Assembly (NCBI GenBank): GCA_937896265.1
Contig: CALBMD010000281.1
Coordinates: forward strand, 1-18,451
DNA from: an uncultured Pseudomonadota bacterium
GTDB taxonomy: Bacteria; Bdellovibrionota_B; Oligoflexia; Oligoflexales; Bog-1112
Reading direction: 5' to 3'
Length of the DNA: 18,451 nt
Every line of letters starts with the position of its first letter. The first letter of the stretch is position 1. The position numbers and the translations under genes were made by a program. Of the stretch, positions 13,944 to 18,451 are shown one piece after another. The notes beneath the pieces were generated by a model. That model saw nothing but the letters and a program-made list of their open reading frames with translations, made no database searches and was not told the DNA's origin.

Positions 13944-16007
13944 GTGAAAACATTACATTGGTTACCCGCGGTGTTTATCGGGGTAGCGATTGTTGCTATT
14001 TGGGGAGGACGTCAGAAAACTATGAAAAGTAAACAACAAAAAGAAAATCTATCGCCGGCTCTAGAGCGTTTTCATGACCTGCAGATTTTGCGCTATGACG
14101 TTGTGGGGTTTGAGAACCTTTCCCTGCAACAAAAGGAGCTGATCTACTATTTATCCCAGGCTGCTCTTGCAGGGCGTGATATCACATGGGATCAGAATTT
14201 CAAACACAACTTAACAATCCGTCGGACCTTAGAAGAAATAGTTAAGCACTATCCTGGTGATAGAAACGACCAGCGATTCAAGGATTTTTTGATCTACACC
14301 AAACGTGTATGGTTCTCAAATGGCATCCACCATCACTATGGCAGCGACAAGCTAATACCGCAAATGCCTCAAGATTACTTTCTTCAGCTTGTACACGCTA
14401 CACCATCAGAGTCCTTTCCAACTGCCGAGGGTGAGAGCAAAGAAGCTTTGGGTCAGCGGTTAGCGGTTATTCTTTATGATCCGATGATTGCTGCAAAGAA
14501 AGTTAATCTTGATTCAAGCGTCGACCAAGTAGCTCATTCAGCTGTTAACTTCTTTGAAGGGTTGACTCAAGCCGAGGTTACCGATTACTTCAAGAGCATT
14601 ACAGATATCAAGGATGCAACTCCAATCAGCTATGGTCTTAATACCAAGCTCGTCAAACAAGATGGCAAAGTTAGTCCTCAGACCTATAAAATTGGTGGCA
14701 TGTACTCAAAAGCTATTGAACAGATTTGCTATTGGCTAAAAAAAGCAACGACGGTTGCCCAGTCACCACTGCAGCGCGAGGCTTTTGAAGAGCTTATTCG
14801 CTACTATGAAACAGGGGATCTGCGCGCTTTTGATCGTTATAACATTCTTTGGCTTAAGGATACGGAGTCAGTAGTTGATGCTGTTAATGGTTTTATTGAA
14901 ACTTATGATGATCCCTTAGGCCATACAGGGACTTATGAGTCAGTGGTGTCGTTTAAGGATCTTGATCTGACTAAAAAGTTTGGTGTCTTGAGTCATGAAG
15001 CAGGTTGGTTTGAAAAAAATTCTCCTATCGACGCTCAGTATAAAAGAAACGATGTTGTGGGTGTTTCTTATAAAGTAATCACTGTAGCGATGGAGTCAGG
15101 TGCTTCTTCGCCAGCGACGCCTATTGGCATCAATCTTCCTAATGCTGATTGGCTGCGTGCTGCCCATGGGTCAAAATCAGTTTCTTTGCGCAATATAGAA
15201 GATGCTTATGATCGAGCACGCAAGGCTTCAGGAGCTGCCAAAGAGTTTTATTTGCCTGAGCAACAAAAGTGGCTCGATGAGCATGGTGAGTTAGTAAACA
15301 AGCTGACGACTGGTTTACATGAGGTGGTCGGTCATGCTTCAGGGATTTTGAAGCCGGGTGTTGGTACGCCACATGAGACACTCAAGGGTTATGCTAGCAC
15401 TCTGGAAGAGGCAAGGGCTGATCTGGTAGCTCTTTATTTTATTGGCGATCAGCATCTTGTGGATCTTGGACTGACACCTAGTACAGATGTTGTAAAAGCA
15501 GAGTATGTGCAGTATATGACCAACGGTCTCTTTTTACAGCTGACACGTATTGAGCCAGGGAAAAATATTGAAGAAGCCCACATGCGTAATCGCCAGCTCA
15601 TTGCTAGATGGGTCTATGAGCATGGGTTAGCCGAGAAAGTTACTGAGTTACTACAGAAAGACGGCAAAACCTATGTGCAGGTCAATGATTTTGGCAAGCT
15701 TAGGGTGCTTTTTGGACAACTTCTGAGAGAAGTGCAGCGCATCAAATCTGAAGGCGATTACGCGGCAGGTAAGGCCTTAGTGGAGACATACGGGGTGAAT
15801 TTTGATCGCACGCTTCATGAAGAGGTGCTAGCTCGATGGAAGAAGCTTGATTTGCCTGCTTATATGGGTTTTGTTAACCCTAAATTGACTTTAGTGCAGG
15901 ATACAGCCGGCAAAGTTACTGATGTCACAGTTAGTTATCCCACGGATTTCACAGAGCAGATGCTCGACTATGCTGCCAATCACAGTTTTTTGCCTCACTA
16001 TAACTGA
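13944..16007 (+). CDS. Dipeptidyl-peptidase III (M49 metallopeptidase)
   Basis: The 687-residue protein is an M49 zinc exopeptidase, which releases dipeptides from the N-terminus of short peptides. The two family motifs are present: HEVVGH (His459, catalytic Glu460, His464) and EEARAD (residues 488-493, Glu489 the likely third zinc ligand). The 30-residue gap between them resembles the shorter bacterial form rather than the animal enzyme. Around them read GHASGILKPG and RADLVALYFIG, also typical. A hydrophobic N-terminal segment (LPAVFIGVAIVAIWGG, about residues 7-22) follows MKTLHW, so the enzyme is probably exported or anchored outside the inner membrane. I chose GTG 13944, with GGAG seven bases upstream, over GTG 13938, which is one base from it. 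It closes the ABC-yqgE run and converges on the fibronectin-repeat gene. Confidence 0.93.
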   Translation: MKTLHWLPAVFIGVAIVAIWGGRQKTMKSKQQKENLSPALERFHDLQILRYDVVGFENLSLQQKELIYYLSQAALAGRDITWDQNFKHNLTIRRTLEEIVKHYPGDRNDQRFKDFLIYTKRVWFSNGIHHHYGSDKLIPQMPQDYFLQLVHATPSESFPTAEGESKEALGQRLAVILYDPMIAAKKVNLDSSVDQVAHSAVNFFEGLTQAEVTDYFKSITDIKDATPISYGLNTKLVKQDGKVSPQTYKIGGMYSKAIEQICYWLKKATTVAQSPLQREAFEELIRYYETGDLRAFDRYNILWLKDTESVVDAVNGFIETYDDPLGHTGTYESVVSFKDLDLTKKFGVLSHEAGWFEKNSPIDAQYKRNDVVGVSYKVITVAMESGASSPATPIGINLPNADWLRAAHGSKSVSLRNIEDAYDRARKASGAAKEFYLPEQQKWLDEHGELVNKLTTGLHEVVGHASGILKPGVGTPHETLKGYASTLEEARADLVALYFIGDQHLVDLGLTPSTDVVKAEYVQYMTNGLFLQLTRIEPGKNIEEAHMRNRQLIARWVYEHGLAEKVTELLQKDGKTYVQVNDFGKLRVLFGQLLREVQRIKSEGDYAAGKALVETYGVNFDRTLHEEVLARWKKLDLPAYMGFVNPKLTLVQDTAGKVTDVTVSYPTDFTEQMLDYAANHSFLPHYN

Positions 16008-16095
16008 GTCTAGTAAGGACCTAAGACAGCTTTTTTCCTTATATCTTGGATAACCGCTCGACTAATTTTATTCATTGTTTTTGGGGAAATCCAGG

Positions 16096-18451
16096 TCAAG
16101 GAACATTGCTATCAAGAGCCATCAAGACGATTGTGACGTAATTCTTACTACTTTTGAAAGCAAACGCGCTAGATGAGGAGGAGGAATCACAAGAAACAGA
16201 AATTAACTTTTTGCCTGCCCCATTGGAACCTTTATAGTTTTTATTGCGAAAGCTAACTTCCTTACTTCTGTTGAAGAACGAGCTACGCGAACCGTCCGTA
16301 TTTGTCATATAGAAATGATAGCCATAAAAACTCTTGTTTGAGCTCGATTGAGTTGAGCTATAGAACTTATAAAAATCATAGCCGGCAAACTTGTTGGTTG
16401 ATTTACATTGCCTGCCGTCTAGCATCGTGCCACTAGATAATTTAGAGACCGACGAAGACATATAGGACACAGTCGGAGTGACTGACCCTGCAGTAAAATT
16501 GGAAAGCAAACTTGCTGCCGAAGAGTTCCAAATTCGAATTTTATTACCCACACCCGTATACAGAAGCGTATCTGATGTCGAGGCTTGACTACCACCAAAG
16601 AAACCGTTGCGCACATCTCCACCGTTTGTGGGAAACGAGGTCAAAGGAAAGTTTCCAATTCCAAGTGAAGCTTGGGAACCTGAAACATAAGCTAAATTCG
16701 AATCAAGCCTTGAAAAATATCCGGCCGGCACACCTAAGTTCCAATCAAACACCCAGAGGTTTGAGGACCCATCAACAAAGGGCGCTAGATAGGTTGTGCC
16801 AGCTGCAATTGCCGAACCAGAGACCAAAGAATTATTTGAAGTATCTAGGGAATATACCTGAGGCCCATTAGTACTATCGCCAATAATATAGACTTTATTA
16901 TTAACGCAAGACATATTCTTTAAGTTGGCTGTAGAAAAATTGACAGTCCCCAAGCTACTCGAAAACGTGACCGTCGACGCCGTTAGCGTAGCCTCAAAAA
17001 GTTTGAAAGAGGAACTATTATTATATACTAACGAATAGAGCTTTGAGTTGCACTCTTGCCAATGAAACACAGCTGATGCACTGTCATTTGGTAAGTTAGT
17101 AGCGTTGTAAAAATTAGCCCAGCCACTGCTGCCAAAAGTAGTTTGCAACACACCAGCGGATGAAAATTTTAGCAAATACTGGGTATATTTCGTTCCACCT
17201 GCACGTGTTTTACCAGCTACATACTGATAGTAATATCTCTGCGTTTCACCTGCCCTTTGGAAATAAAAGCCCGCATTTAGACCATTTAGAGTCTTTAAGG
17301 TGACACTACTTGTGGTTTCTCCCGCTGGCAGCGACGACAAAGAAATAACACCAGCTCCACTTAGATCTGTGGTTTCGCTAATCGGTGGGTAAAGAGCGAT
17401 GTTACCTGCTTGATCTTTGACGAGTATACTAAAAGCATAGGTGGTTCCTGATTCTAAATTGCTTGCGACACCACTGATCGATGAAGAAGATGTTGAAAAC
17501 CAAGATTTTACTATAGTCGCAGCAAGGGCCTTTGAGACACTGTCAATATTAGATTCAACCGTACTCATGACAAGCTGATACTTTAGATTATTCGCTGTCG
17601 TCACATTATCAGTGGCACTTACCCAAGTTACAGTAATAGCTGGAATTCCGCTTGAATCGAGTGATGCTGCTGTTATTGGCACAGCAGCATTTGGTACAGG
17701 TGCAGTCCCGTCAGAAGGGTTGGTTGTTGTTGTTTGAATAGGTGTATATAAGGCTTTGTTACCGGCTTCATCACGAACAATTACGGCAAAAGCATAGGTG
17801 GTATTTTTAACCAAATCACCAACAGAGATTGAGGTAAGATTTGGTGTCCAATCGACCACAATAAAATGAGACGATGTTTGACTTAACGAACTTATATCGG
17901 CATCTTCTACACTATCAATCCCGGACGTCGCAAGGTCTTGAACGACCTTATATTGCAGCTTTGCGGCAAGCGACAAATCATCAGTTGCTGCATTCCAGGT
18001 TAAATCAATAGTGGTAGGTCCAGGGCTAGCAGTAATGACAGAAGACGCAATAGTAGGTTCATTGATATCAGACAAAGTGGTCACATTTAGATCATTATAA
18101 TTCTGCCCAAGGTTGCCAAAGCCATCTTTAATCTCGACTGTAAAAGAATAAGTTCTGCCCTGCTCTAAATCAGGAATTGTCACAGACGTCATTCCCAACG
18201 TCCAATCGGTAACAGGTGTGCCATCTTGCATAACTCGATAAAGTATACCTGATGCTGGTGACACATTATCTGTCGCATCGCCCCAACTTAAATCAACGCT
18301 TGCCGAAGATTCTATAGCGACAATATCGGTGCCTGGATCAGGCGGTGCGTCATCGGTCAGCACCGTCGTAACCGACACTGGGCTATAAATGGCCTCATTT
18401 CCTGCCTGGTCCCTGACTACAACGGTAAAGGCATAGGTTACACCAGCGGTT
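16096..18451 (-). CDS. Fibronectin type III repeat protein, C-terminal 784 residues (cut by window edge)
   Basis: The frame is open from the right edge to the stop at 16096-16098; the apparent GTG start at 18378 is internal, since the residues before it continue the repeat (TYAFTVVVRDQAGNEAIYSP). Three complete and one partial FnIII-like modules of about 100-120 residues follow each other. Each has an LTW or LSW strand, an AATDN-type turn, TYAF or TYSF and DxAGNxALY, and ends in a TT-rich linker. The C-terminal 410 or so residues are different: Ser/Asn/Thr-rich, with repeated hydrophobic beta-like strands (KLYSLVYN, KVYIIGDS, NLWVFDWN) that suggest a beta-propeller or similar surface domain. 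It ends in a Ser-rich stretch. This fits a large secreted or surface adhesin; the export signal lies outside the window. No repeat-length or sorting motif identifies a partner. Confidence 0.85.
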   Translation of the reverse strand, partial: TAGVTYAFTVVVRDQAGNEAIYSPVSVTTVLTDDAPPDPGTDIVAIESSASVDLSWGDATDNVSPASGILYRVMQDGTPVTDWTLGMTSVTIPDLEQGRTYSFTVEIKDGFGNLGQNYNDLNVTTLSDINEPTIASSVITASPGPTTIDLTWNAATDDLSLAAKLQYKVVQDLATSGIDSVEDADISSLSQTSSHFIVVDWTPNLTSISVGDLVKNTTYAFAVIVRDEAGNKALYTPIQTTTTNPSDGTAPVPNAAVPITAASLDSSGIPAITVTWVSATDNVTTANNLKYQLVMSTVESNIDSVSKALAATIVKSWFSTSSSSISGVASNLESGTTYAFSILVKDQAGNIALYPPISETTDLSGAGVISLSSLPAGETTSSVTLKTLNGLNAGFYFQRAGETQRYYYQYVAGKTRAGGTKYTQYLLKFSSAGVLQTTFGSSGWANFYNATNLPNDSASAVFHWQECNSKLYSLVYNNSSSFKLFEATLTASTVTFSSSLGTVNFSTANLKNMSCVNNKVYIIGDSTNGPQVYSLDTSNNSLVSGSAIAAGTTYLAPFVDGSSNLWVFDWNLGVPAGYFSRLDSNLAYVSGSQASLGIGNFPLTSFPTNGGDVRNGFFGGSQASTSDTLLYTGVGNKIRIWNSSAASLLSNFTAGSVTPTVSYMSSSVSKLSSGTMLDGRQCKSTNKFAGYDFYKFYSSTQSSSNKSFYGYHFYMTNTDGSRSSFFNRSKEVSFRNKNYKGSNGAGKKLISVSCDSSSSSSAFAFKSSKNYVTIVLMALDSNVP

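Noticed and set aside
16010..16060. TAAGGA...TCCTTA with T-run after the M49 gene as a terminator
   Set aside because: The stem is only about six bases with a long loop, and the T-run lies inside the loop rather than after the stem.
1..18451. CRISPR array, tRNA or rRNA genes, phage or transposase genes
   Set aside because: I saw no regularly spaced repeats, no tRNA-like cloverleaf with a T-loop signature, and no recombinase or phage motifs in any translated frame.

Overview
The window reads as chromosomal DNA of a Gram-negative bacterium. It has Sec-type signal peptides, an MlaF-like ABC ATPase and a YqgE/AlgH protein. A class II HMG-CoA reductase implies a mevalonate pathway. DUF2608-type HAD proteins and the mevalonate route are familiar to me from Legionella/Coxiella-like bacteria, and mevalonate genes also from Bdellovibrio-like bacteria. 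An intracellular or protist-associated lifestyle is therefore plausible, but it is inference and no marker gene fixes the taxon. Most genes start at GTG or TTG rather than ATG.

Layout. Positions 1-906 (minus) hold the N-terminal part of an MFS transporter cut by the left edge. Positions 1260-2873 (plus) encode an unrecognised secreted protein. Positions 4950-2959 (minus) are a two-gene operon: a DAO-type FAD oxidoreductase, then an aldo/keto reductase. After a 120-bp palindromic repeat come an alpha/beta hydrolase (5279-6241, plus), a second long imperfect palindrome, and an orphan membrane histidine kinase (6456-7775, plus).

The most interesting block lies on the minus strand from 12138 down to 7746. 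It holds HMG-CoA reductase, a class I terpene synthase with intact DDxxD and NSE motifs, and two paralogous secreted HAD-like (DUF2608-type) proteins. A decayed fragment of a second terpene synthase lies between the paralogues. This looks like a small terpenoid operon that underwent tandem duplication of the HAD-terpene synthase unit, followed by loss of one synthase copy. Both HAD paralogues end in a short basic tail; in one of them it is identical to the core of the c-Myc nuclear localisation signal.

Diverging from the HMG-CoA reductase gene, across a region carrying a diverged copy of the palindromic repeat, is a plus-strand run: an MlaF-like ABC ATPase lacking its switch histidine, YqgE/AlgH, and a membrane-anchored or exported M49 dipeptidyl-peptidase III. 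The right end (16096 to the edge, minus) is the C-terminal part of a large fibronectin-III-repeat protein that continues outside the window. I saw no tRNA, rRNA, CRISPR array or transposase.
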